Part shown: positions 1 through 11,260 of the stretch, in pieces
Layout of the letters: each line of letters starts with the position of its first letter
How positions within the stretch are numbered: position 1 is the stretch's first letter
Assembly (NCBI RefSeq): GCF_030247185.1
Contig: NC_080571.1
Span: forward strand, 341,997,379 to 342,061,378
DNA: 64,000 nt
Source of the DNA: Malaya genurostris
Lineage: Eukaryota; Arthropoda; Insecta; Diptera; Culicidae
Direction of reading: 5' to 3'
Translations under genes and position numbers: made by a program
Notes under the pieces: generated by a model
The model's database searches: none
Seen by the model: the letters and a program-made list of their open reading frames with translations, nothing else
Told to the model about the DNA's origin: nothing

Positions 1-339
1 TATTGGCGTGGTTTCCATAAATTGCCATTAAGATGGTCAAGATGTGTAGAAAGCAATGATCCATACTTTTAATATTTATTTTTTTTTTCACAAAAAAATG
101 CTCACTTCTCACACAATCGGAGAGAGCTACGGTAAGGTGATTGACTCTTGTGTCTCTTGTTTAATATTGCTTTGGAAGATTTTGGATCGACACGAGTGGT
201 ACGATCTTCCGAAAGTCTGTACAGCTTTTTGGCTTCGCAGAGATCTGAAGAGATAGAAAAATTGTTTTCTTCTACAAAGTTTTAGAACTATTGAAAATAA
301 TTTTTACTTTGTCAAATAGACCAAAAGTCTAGGTCGCAC
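1..339. other. AT-rich DNA, nothing recognised
   Basis: No gene, RNA or terminal repeat is visible. The one open frame (66 codons from position 56) has no domain character. This stretch adjoins repeat family A, which becomes alignable to its inverted partner only from about position 340. Confidence 0.5.
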
Positions 340-1080
340 CGTTTCGAATATACAAAGCGTTCTTATGGCAACCCCCTCAAAACTAGTTTTCTAATCATAC
401 CTTGTTTCGAGTTATTTTTTATGCATACTTTGTTCGGAACAATTGTGAAAATTTAAAATCCCAGTGCATAGGTTTATTATTTTCTGGAAAAAGTTATACA
501 TCATTTTACAGTATTTTTTTTACCTAGGAAACCTGGAGTAAAAGCGAAATATGCAACTTAATGCAGCAAACTTTTACAATACTTACAGGAAAATATATTC
601 CTAATCCAATTTATGTTCCCATGAAAATATCTTGAGTACTGTTTGAGTGAAGCATTTTCACTATGGCCATGCTGAAACCATGAATGGGTTAAGAAACGGA
701 GGGCGTCACGGGTCTGCTATTTCTGTAGCTCACTTTTGCAGTGAACGTCGCACGATCAACATCTCTATTTTTAAAAATTGTGTTGCTTCGCAATAACTCA
801 ATTTCTTTACACATTTAAACATGGAATCTCTTCGTAAAGGTTTGTACTTTTACAATACTTTATCATATTTTGTTTAGAAAACATTTTCCCATTTTTTAAA
901 TATGTGTTGAACTTTTGATAGATATTCGGATTTTCAATAATTAAAACTAGCTTTGAAAAGGTCTAAAAAAATTGCATCGAGTTCAACTTAGATTTTCTCT
1001 AATACTGTTAATTGTCAAAAAGTTAAAAAAATAAAAGTCGCAAAAATTTGCTTAAGTTGCGCGTGCAAGCACGAGCTTAT
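340..1080 (+). repeat. Repeat family A, copy 1
   Basis: About 740 bp of non-coding DNA that matches, in reverse complement, the 47.39-48.76 kb region. Shared landmarks in order are the segment near 380 (ACTAGTTTTCTAATCAT), the segment near 468 (CATAGGTTTATTATTTTCTGG), the CCATGAATGGGTTAAGAAACGGAGG segment near 678, and the GCTTAAGTTGCGCGTGCAAGC segment near 1050. The partner carries about 700 bp of extra DNA in the middle (about 47.67-48.39 kb) that is absent here. Coding capacity is not seen. It is a dispersed repeat of unknown class; in the partner copy the two ends are inverted repeats of each other, which suggests a non-autonomous DNA transposon. Confidence 0.75.
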
Positions 1081-1277
1081 TTATTCGTTTTGAGCGCGCG
1101 TCCAGACTGGTAGTCGCTGGTTTCACTCCTCCTCGGAAATCGGGTAGATAAATTTGTGTTGTACGCATGTATTTGTGATGGTTTTTTATGCACAGATCAC
1201 AGTATGCTGTGCGTTTGGCTGTCAGCTTTGTTGTTTGTTTACTTGTTTGTGCGATTGAAATTCTGCGCGTTTTCAAA

Positions 1278-2105
1278 ATGTCGCGTATTGAAAAGGAAGT
1301 AAAAATTAAGGTTCTGGACACATGGCTATGCGAACAAATCAATGTCAATACGTGATTTGGCTAAAAAAGCAGGAACAAGTGTCGGAATGATCCAGCGCAT
1401 CAAGAGGCGAAATCACCTGAAGACCTACAAGAAGCAGAAAATCTCGAAACAAAGTGTAGAACAGAAGAAGCGAGCAGCAACAAGGGCACGGAAATTGTAT
1501 TCGCTTCTTTTGCAGTGTCCGGATGCATGCGTTTTGATGGACGATGAGACCTATGTAAAGGAGGACTCAAAAACCCTTCCAGGTCCAGAACACTTTACTG
1601 TCGTCGTTGGAGAGGATGTGAGCGATTCGGACAGGTAGATTCAAGTGGAGAAATTCGGTCGAAAGATACTGGTATGGCAAGCAATATGTTCCTGTGGTTT
1701 GACGTCAACCATTTTTTCCACTACCGGAACTATAAATTCAGAAATCCATCGATCTGAGTGTCTCCAGAAGAGATGGCTACCTCTGTATAAGAAGCATAGT
1801 ACACCTCCACTGTATTGGCTGGATTTAGCGTCGGCTCACTATGCCACCACTCTCAAATGGCTTGCGGAAAAGGGTATACATTTCGTTGAGAAAAACATCA
1901 ATCCACAAATTGCCCTACGCTTCGACCCATCGAACGTTACTTGGCAATCGTGAAGAGGGTCTTCAAGAAGACTGGTAAGGCAGCTGGGAACATGAAGGAG
2001 TTAAAAAAAAATTGGGCTCAAGCGTCCGAAAAATGCGATGCAACACTTATCCGGAACTTGACGAAAAGCGTTCGATCAAAAGATCGAAAATTCGTGAAGG
2101 AATAA
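1278..2105 (+). pseudogene. Broken DD37E-type Tc1/mariner transposase
   Basis: Relic of a DNA-cutting transposase of the IS630-Tc1-mariner superfamily. The first 25 codons from ATG 1278 are shifted relative to the helix-turn-helix part (TSVGMIQRIKRR, from 1342). The first catalytic Asp lies in MDDETYVKED near 1539. A stop at 1636 breaks the frame. The second catalytic Asp is in LDLASAHY near 1825 in the same broad reading (from 1645), and the acidic third position (RPIERYLAIVKR) continues after another frameshift near 1917, ending with the typical basic tail at TAA 2103-2105. Part of the linker after the helix-turn-helix is missing. The product cannot be functional. Downstream, TTTTGGATCACCGTG near 2180-2196 resembles a terminal repeat; no matching 5' end was found, so the element seems 5' truncated. 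Confidence 0.85.
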
Positions 2106-2212
2106 CTTAAATTTCATCCGGTTTTCACTATGCTCAAGTTTAACCTCGTACAAAAAAGACTTTTGACCGTCTTTTTCCAGTTTTGGATCACCGTGCGTCG
2201 GCTGAAGGTTCA

Positions 2213-4150
2213 AATCGGTCGGTCGGTGGAGGAGCTTTTGGCACCCCAAAATCTAGGCTGTCGGTGAACGAAAAAATGATATGCTAACCTGAATTTAAAT
2301 TTAGTTCCTTCTTCCGTTTTGCCGTCCCCAGGAAAAAGCTGCAACCTGCCTGCCGGCCGTAATCCCATTAGGAACTCAATCAATCGCTTTCATTAACGTG
2401 CTTGGGAGGTTGGGGATTATTTTTTTTTTGTTTCGCCGGTACTGCTAAGTGGACTGTTGTAAAGCGATGGTACAGACAGTGGAAGAACCCGTACACAATT
2501 ACAGGCGAACCAATCGGGTTATAATCATTGCTATAATTTCCTATCCACAACAAGAATGGAGACGATTCGGCACTGTTTTTTTTTTTGTTTTTGGTTGCCA
2601 ACAACCATGGGCTCGATGGGGGAGTTTAATCGATTTTCTAATTAAAATCCTTCCTCTTTTAATTGCAAATGAACACTCAACTGGGACCGGGCCAAACAGA
2701 ACAAAACAAGTACCCAATTTAAGCGATAACAATTATTGGAGCCGGCGGTCTGTTTACCTCGTTAATGTTTTCAATGTTTCAAACGGAGCACTTTCTTCCC
2801 CCCTCCCCCCATCGCATCGGTGGGAAACTTTTGTCGCAATCAATGTAAAAAAACGTAACGCACACTTACAACAGGAGGAAAGGTCAACTTTTGTTCTCTA
2901 GGTTTCCATCGGAAAAAATATCATTTCTTGGTTGGCACAATAGGAACTTTGCGAAGTCATCGCAAAAAGCAGGAAATTCAATTAAAAATTATACCCTGGC
3001 AATTAGGCGTCTCTCGCAGAGATTGATGGAACTGGTTCGATTTTTCAATTTTCCGATGTGAACAAAAAAACACAAAAAATATGGACATTGTTAATATGAT
3101 AGTTCCGGACGGAACGCGTCTAATTTGTCTAAGTGTTTGAATCATGCCGAGTTCCCCGCCGGTCGGATTAAGTCCTGTGACGGGATTTGCATAACCCATT
3201 AATTAGAAAAACGACCATCGGAACGACGGAATATGAATAAATTTCGATCCGGCTTCATCTGTCAGTGAAAACCACCGACGACGAGAACGTGTGCATTTGC
3301 GAACGAAAGCATGTTTGTGTTCGCGTATTAGCAAACATCAATCAAAACACAGCCTCCGAGTGAAATCTGTGACGACACCAGACAGTTACCGGAGGAGAGG
3401 GGGTGGTGACAACAATGGTCCAATCAATTAGAATATGCATACATTTTCTAGCGGGCCGAGGAGTAGAAGTCCATCGAACAGTGCACCGGTGGGTCGGTTG
3501 ATTGCTGATCGGAACTTGGACAGTGGCAAGCAAAGTACCTACACATGCACTTTTGTGGCACGTGACAATGGCCGGCGGTGTGTGCGATGTAAAATGTGCG
3601 GTCCCCATATGTGGGGGGTTTAATCAATCATCAAATGAATATTGTACCAGCTGTCGTAGATTGACCATGGATTGCTTTCAAGGCGCTACCGTACTACCGT
3701 ACTGCTCTGGACACCGGCTGCTGCGACAACATGACCGAAGATGACCGGATCGGGGCTTAACAAGTGTAGACAAATGGGTAATGAAAATCGATGATGGAAT
3801 CGTCTTAAAATTTGAAACATATTTTTGTAGCATTCCTATTTATTTCCTTATATTTCTAGTTGTATTTACAGGAAAAAAGACAAATTTTTTTTTTCCATTT
3901 TGATGGCCCTGAAAAGGGCCGTTGAGTTTGATGGAGCGGTTCAACATAAAGGAACGTAAAACAAACTTTTGTTTCTGTTATTTGTTAACGTCTCAAAAAT
4001 CATTTTCGTCATCTGCAGGACTAACTAAAAACTAATCTGATATTGATGAGGTATAGAAACATTTGAAAAAACTTGCGTCTATTGTTAGTGTAAGAATAAT
4101 GAATTTCGCTTGCGATTTCGGGTAACGAGTGCCCGAGTGTTCCGTTCAGT
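2213..4150. other. Unique non-coding block 1
   Basis: About 1.9 kb without recognised elements or exons. It is more GC-rich than the flanks, with CpG-containing runs, C-runs (around 2800) and A/T homopolymers. The longest open frame (150 codons, 2449-2901) overlaps reverse-strand open frames and has no domain signature. Best described as intronic or intergenic unique DNA. Confidence 0.5.
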
Positions 4151-5120
4151 TGTCACTCAGGATATGAGTGCTACGATTTGAAGATGGTTTTCAAAGTTGT
4201 GCAGTTGTTTTAAGTGAATTTTGAAATTTTCATGCTGATTTTGATATGTATTTTTAGGTTTCAACCGAAAATTCGAGTGTCTTTTTCCCAAAATAACATC
4301 AGATCTCGACGTTTCATGAATTTTCAAGACATCTCTAGACAAAAGTTTTTCTTCAATATTATAATTTTTTTAAACACTAGTAAAATTGCAAGAGATTTTG
4401 CCTAGTTTCTTTAACCTTGTGTCCTCTAGGTCAACAAAACGAAAAATCCACAATAACAGCAACACAAATAAAGTTTGGATACTTGTACGTTAGCCGGGCG
4501 CAAGAAAAATATACCGAATGCGGCTTGTAGCTAACTGAGATAAAAACAATCGCCTAAATTTCCAGCCAAATATTTAGGCTATTGTTCGGAATTCATCGAT
4601 TAGAAAAGACTTCTTTAAGAGAAAGACATTTTAAGATTTTCTTCTCTTTACAATTACACACACAATTGAGTATTTTTTTCTGGTATGACACCTCATCTCG
4701 ACGTTTCATGAAATTTTAATTCATCTGGCAACATAATTTTTATCCTTGTTTTTCGGAAAATTTTATATTTTTCTCAAAAAAAAAATTTGAAACACCACCA
4801 GATCTCGACGTTTCGTGTATTACTGAAACATTTGGCATAAAAAAATTCAATTTCGGAAATATCAAAATTTCCCAAAGTCGATATTTTTCATACAATTTTG
4901 CTCGAACTAACACATTTTCTCGAGGTTTCTAACATTATTTTCAAGACATCTGACGCCAACATTTAGTGTTTTTAGAACATTTTCGAGTACCAGATCTCAA
5001 CGTTTCATATTTTCGTAAGACATCTGGCAACAAAAAAAATCGTTTCCCTTTTTTTGAAAAAAATTTCGATGTTCGTTCTATCATGCCTAGTCGTGTTTTA
5101 GAGCTGTGTCTATCACAAGG

Positions 5121-5192
5121 TTTAGGGTGGCGAAATGGTAGCGCGTATGTACGGAATGCATACGAACGCAGGTTCGAGTCCTGTCTTTGAGC
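5121..5192 (+). pseudogene. tRNA-Arg-like pseudogene, copy 1
   Basis: A 72-nt stretch folds as a cloverleaf: acceptor TTTAGGG with CTTTGAG (wobble-rich), D stem GCG/CGC, anticodon stem TATGT/GCATA, five-base variable loop, and T arm GCAGG-TTCGAGT-CCTGT. The A box (TGGCGAAATGG) and B box (GGTTCGAGTCC) are good Pol III promoter matches and a TTTT follows at 5198. The D arm and T arm resemble insect tRNA-Arg. Position 33 of the anticodon loop is C rather than the obligatory U, so it is not a decoding tRNA. It is better read as a tRNA pseudogene or SINE head. It sits inside the satellite and is duplicated 510 bp downstream. Confidence 0.6.
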
Positions 5193-5205
5193 GTATCTTT
5201 TCACC

Positions 5206-5588
5206 AAAAAATCATCTTTTCTGTACGGTTTTCATTCATTTGGCTTCTCCAATATATGTTTTCACTCAATCATTGCAAAAAGTGAACTTAGTTATGGCGA
5301 CTTTACGTCAAACCAACTAAAAAAATAATAAATCGTTAAACACAGTTGCGGTTTGATTTTCCGTAACAATCTGCTTCTGGTAGGAAAGGGCAGACAATCG
5401 ATACAACCTTCATAGGGTCTGTCGCTGACGATATCCGGCCAGCGACTGGCACCAGTAGAGAAGGTGACAAGCGATTATAAATACACTCTCCTACTCAGTG
5501 CTTGAGCGGAAAATAGTTGTAGAGCGAGAAGACTAGTGTTTAATGAACAGAGATGTTTGGATGTATGGTACCGGTCGTAAGACGGCTT
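5206..5588. other. Spacer between the two tRNA-like copies
   Basis: About 380 bp unlike the satellite on either side. It includes a GC-richer part (5340-5560) with a TATAAATA at 5476. It could be a fragment of an inserted element such as an LTR, but no paired ends were found. No coding region is seen. Confidence 0.35.
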
Positions 5589-5630
5589 TATCATGCCTAG
5601 TCGTGTTTCAGAGCTGTGTCTAATACAAGG

Positions 5631-5702
5631 CTTAGGGTGGCGAAATGGTAACGCGTATGCAAGGAATGCATAAGAACGCAGGTTCGAGTCCTGTCTTTGA
5701 GC
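5631..5702 (+). pseudogene. tRNA-Arg-like pseudogene, copy 2
   Basis: Same structure as the copy at 5121, with a slightly better acceptor (CTTAGGG with CTTTGAG) and a perfect anticodon stem (TATGC/GCATA). A and B boxes are intact and a seven-T Pol III-type terminator follows at 5708-5714. Position 33 is A instead of U. The similarity to copy 1 extends outside the tRNA-like body: the upstream TCATGCCTAGTCGTGTTT occurs at 5081 and 5591, and downstream similarity runs about 50-60 bp. The whole ~170 bp unit was therefore duplicated or inserted twice. Confidence 0.6.
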
Positions 5703-7639
5703 GTATCTTTTTTTCCAAAAAATTATCTTTTCTGTAAGTTTTTCATTCATTTGCAAAAATTCAAAAAAAATTGTTTTTGAGATGCCACCAGATCTCGATA
5801 TTTTAACAGTTGGCGACAAAAAAAAATTCCCATTGTTCAGAAAATTTTTGATCGGAATTTTATTGAATCGGAAATTTTTTTTGAAATCTTGACGTTTCAT
5901 GAATTTCAAAAACATTTGACATAAAAAACAAGTTTCGATTTCGGGAATCTAAAAATTTTTAAAAATCCTAAAGTAGGTATTCTGAAAAAAAATTCCTAGA
6001 TAACACCAGATCTTGACGTATCATGAATTTTTGAGACATTTAGCGACAAAAATTTTTTTCCATAGTTTTTTATCCTTTCATCCTAAATTTTCGATTATTA
6101 AAAAAAACTTTTTAAAACATTAGGCATATAAAAAAATCTTGAAATTTCTAGAAGTCCCAAAGTCGATATTTTTTTGATAATTTTGTCTTAAGATAACACC
6201 ATATCACGACGTTTAATGAATTTTCCAGACATTTGGACCAACAAATTTTTTTTTGTTTATTTGGGAAAATTTTTCATTTTCTTAAAAAAAATTTAGATAC
6301 CACCAGTTCTCGACGTTTCCCACACATTTTTAAGACATCTGACGCCAACATTTTGGTTTCTTAGTTTTTCCTTTTTGTAGAACATTGTCGGACACCAGAC
6401 CGTGACGTTCCAAGAACTTCTAAAACTTTTGGCATAAACATTTTTTTTTCGAAATCAGAGTCCCAAAGTCTACATTTTTTGTTTTGGCATAACGCCAGAT
6501 TTCAACATTAGAAGGCATTAGGACAAGTTTCATGAATTCCTAAAACATTTGGCATAGAAAAAAATAAACGTTTTTTCCGATTTCGGAAATCTCGAATTTT
6601 TCCCCCAGGGCGATGTTTTTCAAAAAAATTTTTCGCGGTAACGCCAAATCTTAATATTTTATGAATTTTGCTAACCTTAGTTTTTTGGGAAATTATCGAT
6701 TTTTTTTCAAAAAAAAAAAAAAAGAAGTTTTTTGAGATAATCTAGATCTTGATGTTTCATGAATTTCAAAAACATTTCATATAAAAAAATCGATTCGGAA
6801 ATTTTAAAATTTTCCTCAAAATCGATAATTTTTTAAAAACAATTTTTTTTTGCGCGATAACGTTTTATAAATCTTGAGGACATCTGGAGACATTTTTTTC
6901 GTGAATTCATAAAACATTTGGCATCACAAAAAAATGAATAAAATTATGTTTCGATTTCGGGAATCTCAAAATTTTTCCCAATTCTCAATTTTCGCGATAA
7001 TGCCAGATTTCGAAATTTTTTGAACTTCGATGACATCGGGAGGCAAACGAATTGTATCCTTATTGTTTTGGAAAATTTCGGAAACCTCAAAAATTACCGA
7101 AGTTGAATTTTTTTGTCGAGATAATACCAGATTTCGACGTTTCATGCATTTCGCATAAATTATTAGGCACAAAAACTCGATTTCGGAAATCTCAAAATTT
7201 TCCCAAAGTCGAAATTTTAAATACAACTTTTTTTCGATTTCACACCAAAACTCGATGTTTCACGTATTTCTAAAACATTTGGCATACAAACAAAATTTCG
7301 GATTTCGGAAATCTAAAAACTTTATATTTCAAATTTTTTTTTCGAAAAAACATTTCAAGACATCTGCCGTTAAAAAAATTTTTTGATTAGAAAGAGTTTT
7401 TGAGATAACACCGGATCATGACCTCATGAATTTTTAAGAATTTTTATTTTGTCAGAAGATTGCAGATTTTTTTTGTGAGATAACACCACATTTGACAAAT
7501 TTTCTTTTTAGTTTTCAGAAATTTCAAAATTTCCCAAAGTCGATATTTATAAAAAAAAATTGTTTCGAGATAACACCAGATCTTGACGTTTCATGAATTT
7601 GAAAGACATCTGGCGACAAAAAAATATTTTCCTTAGTTT

Positions 7640-8040
7640 TTCGATTTGTTTAGTGAGAGTTTACGAAGTTATGCGATTTTTTATGCGGTACGAATCTCCC
7701 GCAAAGAAAAAAGACTTCAGTGTACTTATATTTCATGTTAAACATGCCAAATTTCAAACAAAATAAATAGCATTTGCGGTATATGATGTTTTTTTGATTT
7801 AATTGTTTAATCAAAAGGAAAAAAAATAAATTCAGTAATATGATGCCATTTTCCATGTTACTCCTATTTTCAAGGAATTCTTGAAAAAACTTTTCATTAA
7901 ATCATGAATAATAACAAGTAAGTTCATTTGAGCATAGAATAGTATAATCTTTTTTCCAATTTGAACGCAGTATTGATCCAAATTTAAAAGATTTTTGCCG
8001 TTTCACGCATTCTTTGATGGTTTGAAAGTTTGAAACTGCG
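7640..8040. other. AT-rich spacer, nothing recognised
   Basis: About 400 bp between the satellite and the ~160 bp repeat block. No coding, RNA or terminal repeat signal is seen. Confidence 0.45.
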
Positions 8041-8049
8041 CCGCTTTGT

Positions 8050-8600
8050 TATTTTTTACACCAGTTTTGTGTATGGCCATAGTATCTTTCACTTGAATCT
8101 AAATTTATGAAAATCGACTCAGCCATTTCTGAGAAATCGGAGCGAGCTCCGTTTAGGAGTATTGATCCACTATTTCCGGCATTTTCGCAACTGGAAATTA
8201 AGGACCAATGTAATTGAAGTGAGATTATTTGACCATTTTCGAACAAGACTAGAGAAATTGATAAACAATTTCCAGGGAAATGGTCATTTATGAAAACACA
8301 TCCTTTAAATCAAAATTTTTATCATCATGTTATTTTTCAACCGGAAGTCGTATCAAGTTAAGCATGGCATTTCAATATCTTTTATTTGAATCTACGTTTG
8401 TGAAAATCGGTTGAGCCATCTTCGAGCAAAGTAAACCCTGTAATGCTGGAACCGGAAGTTGGATTCGAATAAAATACCGGAACTTTGTATGGAACTATGA
8501 CACCGTTCAATCGAATCTAAGTCTGTGGAAATCGGTTCTGCCATTTCTGATTAGCTGATCTCAACGAACTAAACGCTGATTTAAACGTTTTAAAATAGAC
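8050..8600 (+). repeat. ~160 bp repeat family, plus orientation
   Basis: Three or four diverged monomers recognised by GTGAAAATCGGTTGAGCCAT (near 8398) and GGAACCGGAAGTTGGATTCG (near 8450), with further versions near 8108 and 8525. It is the same family as the larger block at 41.2-43.0 kb and the reverse-oriented blocks at 12.6-13.2, 14.4-15.2 and 55.2-55.5 kb. Confidence 0.75.
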
Positions 8601-9060
8601 CTAATATAGACTGAAAAAGTTTGAAAATGATGATTATTGGACGAAAATGATACCCAAACACGACACATGGCGGCGAAGAAGTTCAATGTCACTCGGCAAG
8701 TCATTTTCGAGAACACTCTCAAGGTCACGGGAAAAATTCAAAAAGGTTGGTAAATGGATTCCACACAAACTGAACGAACCACTGATTGATAATTTTAGAC
8801 CATATTCATTCCCATTCAAGACTTCTACCGCACCGGTTATATTACCCAGATCTGGTACCTTACAGTTGTCCTTTGTTTGCATTTGTGGGACAAGTACAGT
8901 TTGAGCAACATTTTCAAGCTTTCGAGGATGTACGAAAATGACTCGATGAATGGATGAGAATATTCCATTAAATTAGAAACCAATATACAAATTGGTAATT
9001 TCATTGTGCCATGAAGACGGAGTGCAATAAGAACAAAATTACTTACTACCATTAAGCTGT
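8600..9060. other. Short unique stretch with weak mariner-like peptide
   Basis: An open frame at 8647-8904 on the plus strand contains KKVGKWIPHKLNE, which resembles the linker of some mariner transposases. It is too short, and lacks any catalytic block, so no gene is called. The rest shows nothing. Confidence 0.3.
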
Positions 9061-9690
9061 CAGCTAAGAAACAGTTGCCAAAAAAAAGGAAGCCTCGAGA
9101 CTGATCGAATTTCTGACTGTTTCATCAGCTATCCCGTTATCAACTTGCACGGGTCGATTTTCGCAACACCGACTAATTTCTAGTTTCCGAAGATTCTTTC
9201 CGGTGTCCGTACTCAGTTCTTCGAATAATGAGGGAAGCTTGGCCCCATGTTTTCCCTGTTCCATTCCCAAACACGTCCCATTAGGCCCGGCGTGCAATGA
9301 AAGTGAGAGTATGTAGACTGCCGTGGAAACTTTTCCAATCATCATCACCATCATCGCTCGCCATTTTTTTTCTTGTTTGCTATCTGACCCAAGGAAAAAT
9401 GCTTTCCCAATCAACGCCTACTTCGATCGTCATGTTTGCAAATAATTATCATCCCGAATCGGAAGAAACAATCGCAATCTTCTCGTGCTCGGTTTGTCTT
9501 CAATTAACGGGGAATGAACATGTGTACGTCAAAATTTGAACCACCGGATCGAATAACACGGAAAAAAGTGAACTAATTCAATTTCATAATCAACTTTTTT
9601 CCCTACTGATGGCTGTTCACTGGATGCATAGAACAAAACCATTCGATATGTTCGCAAATAGTTTTCAGAGCAGAAACGGGGAAATGATGG

Positions 9691-9712
9691 GAAGAAGAAG
9701 AAGAAGAAGAAA
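9691..9712. repeat. (AAG)n microsatellite
   Basis: About seven AAG units in a purine-rich stretch. Confidence 0.9.
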
Positions 9713-10400
9713 AAACACCACAACAGGAAAACTTTTGGCACCGCATCGAATCGAACTGGCCGTTATCTGATCTATTATTATCGAAAGCCAGCGAAGACGA
9801 AACATTATTATCGGACGGGCATGGCTTTTCGGTCCTCATAATAGAGAAACTGCGTGCATGAGTCTAATTTTCGCCTCGTATTCTCCCCACCCCCTCCACA
9901 ATCGGTCATTTCCATCGAGCTCTAATTATTTCGGTGTTTCTGCTTGTCCTCCTGCAAATACGAAGGATATGGGTGTGTTCCATCCAGGGGCCGAGTTGTT
10001 TATTCTTGCGATTTCGAACAAGCCTTCGATTTTATCATCGATGGAGGCGGCTGGTGCTCTTCAGATTATACGCTGGAAAGAAAGCTTTTCTTTCCTGACT
10101 GACTTGGCCACATTCGGGATTCGGGCTCGATATTCATTGCCGTCACTGTTGTCGCCGCTGGCCGGGGGATGGTGGGGGCTAGTGGGGGGCCACGAAACAA
10201 AAAACAATCAAGTAATTGATTCACCAATCGCGGTTTTGCGTTCTTGACGAAGGGCCACGACGGCTGCCCGACCGTTAGGTAATTACTAGTCAAATAGTTG
10301 ACTATAGCCGCCAGTAGCGCAAGTGAGGGTGGTGGTTTTTTTTTGGAGAGAATAGAATCCCCCCGGGGGTTACGTCATAGTCCAGTTCAAACCACACGGC

Positions 10401-10428
10401 GTGTGCGTGTGTGTGTGTGTCTGTGTGT
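10401..10428. repeat. (GT)n microsatellite, imperfect
   Basis: GT dinucleotides with single C interruptions. Confidence 0.9.
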
Positions 10429-11260
10429 AACCGACTGGACGGATCGTGTCCCGCGATTATTGTGGGTGCAATGAGTTCATGTGTAATGGTTTTAATTAAT
10501 CTCGCTCCTCGCGTTGGGTTTCCCGGAAGGAAGCAAGGAACACCCCCGAGTGTGGCGTGGCGAGAGGAAACTCATGCCAGACATACATTTTTTTCGCGCC
10601 TTTGCCAGCGTTGTGTACCTTACACATTTAATGGGTGCGTGGTTGTGGGCGGGGAGCGAATGGTTGTTGGTCATCGAACAAGCCCATTGTTTGTAATCGT
10701 AACAGACGCGAATAAATTTGGATTCAGAGCGACGAAAATTAAGACTTACGTTGGAAGGGACGGAGTAATTAGTCGATCGGCAGCGTGGTTTTCTTGACAT
10801 ACTACTGGTTCGAAGGCAACGCATGGTGATCCTTGAGTGAAGGAAAAAAAATTTTTCGTTTGTTTTCTTTCAATTAGAGGATAGATTTAAGTACAGCGAT
10901 TGCATTTCGGTACTTTCACTGTAAGTAAGAAAGTAAAAACATGGTCTGGGCGCAAAGGTACCAACAATGCGTTGGAATTTCATTGAAAATAATCTTTTCA
11001 ACCCGTAATTTGGGATCGATTTTTTGGTTCCTAAAAGAACCGATTTGTTAAACAAGTTCGAGAGCATTTTACTTGAACGTTAAGCAATTGATTCGGTGCG
11101 AATGGCGAACAAAGCAAGCTGTTGAGACGGACCAGTTGAATAAAGTAGGAATATATATTACACACTCTTACCATGGATGACTGTTTTTAGTTTCACCATG
11201 GTTACAGAGGTGCAATTTTTTTTACCTATTTTATGATTGTCCTTGGAATATAACAACTAA

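Larger units (their letters stand above)
4290..7640 (+). repeat. Degenerate satellite, ~100-125 bp units
   Basis: About twenty diverged tandem units. Each starts with a version of CCAGATCTCGACGTTTCATG followed by ACATCTGGCGACAAAA or ACATTTGGCATAAAAA, then an AT-rich tail. Unit starts are visible near 4297, 4687, 4798, 4990, 5787, 5886, 6003, 6197, 6299, 6393, 6745, 7001, 7125, 7245, 7410 and 7575. At least two unit types alternate: one with TTCGGAAATCTCAAAATTTTC and CCCAAAGTCGATATTTTT, one with a GGGAAAATTTT stretch. The array is interrupted between about 5050 and 5780 by a tRNA-like duplication. Open frames here are by-products of the repeat. Confidence 0.85.
9060..11260. other. Unique non-coding block 2
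   Basis: About 2.2 kb of moderately GC-rich DNA with purine runs and two microsatellites (AAG at 9691, GT at 10401). Several overlapping open frames of 100-130 codons on both strands (for example 9858-10247 and 10411-10797) have low-complexity, non-domain sequence and are not called. No promoter or exon could be supported. Confidence 0.5.

Noticed and set aside
2449..2901. 150-codon plus-strand frame
   Set aside because: Low-complexity, overlaps minus-strand frames and has no domain.
5121..5192. A functional tRNA-Ser (GGA in anticodon position)
   Set aside because: Position 33 is not U in either copy, the variable arm is short whereas tRNA-Ser has a long one, and the body resembles tRNA-Arg.
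5470..5510. TATAAATA followed by TCAGT as a Pol II core promoter
   Set aside because: The spacing is about 20 bp instead of about 30 and no coding sequence follows.
4290..7640. CRISPR-like array of spaced repeats
   Set aside because: The units are long, diverged tandem repeats without unique spacers of constant length, and the DNA is eukaryotic in character.
8647..8904. Possible mariner linker peptide (KKVGKWIPHKLNE)
   Set aside because: Only one short motif, no helix-turn-helix or catalytic block and no ends nearby; too weak to call.
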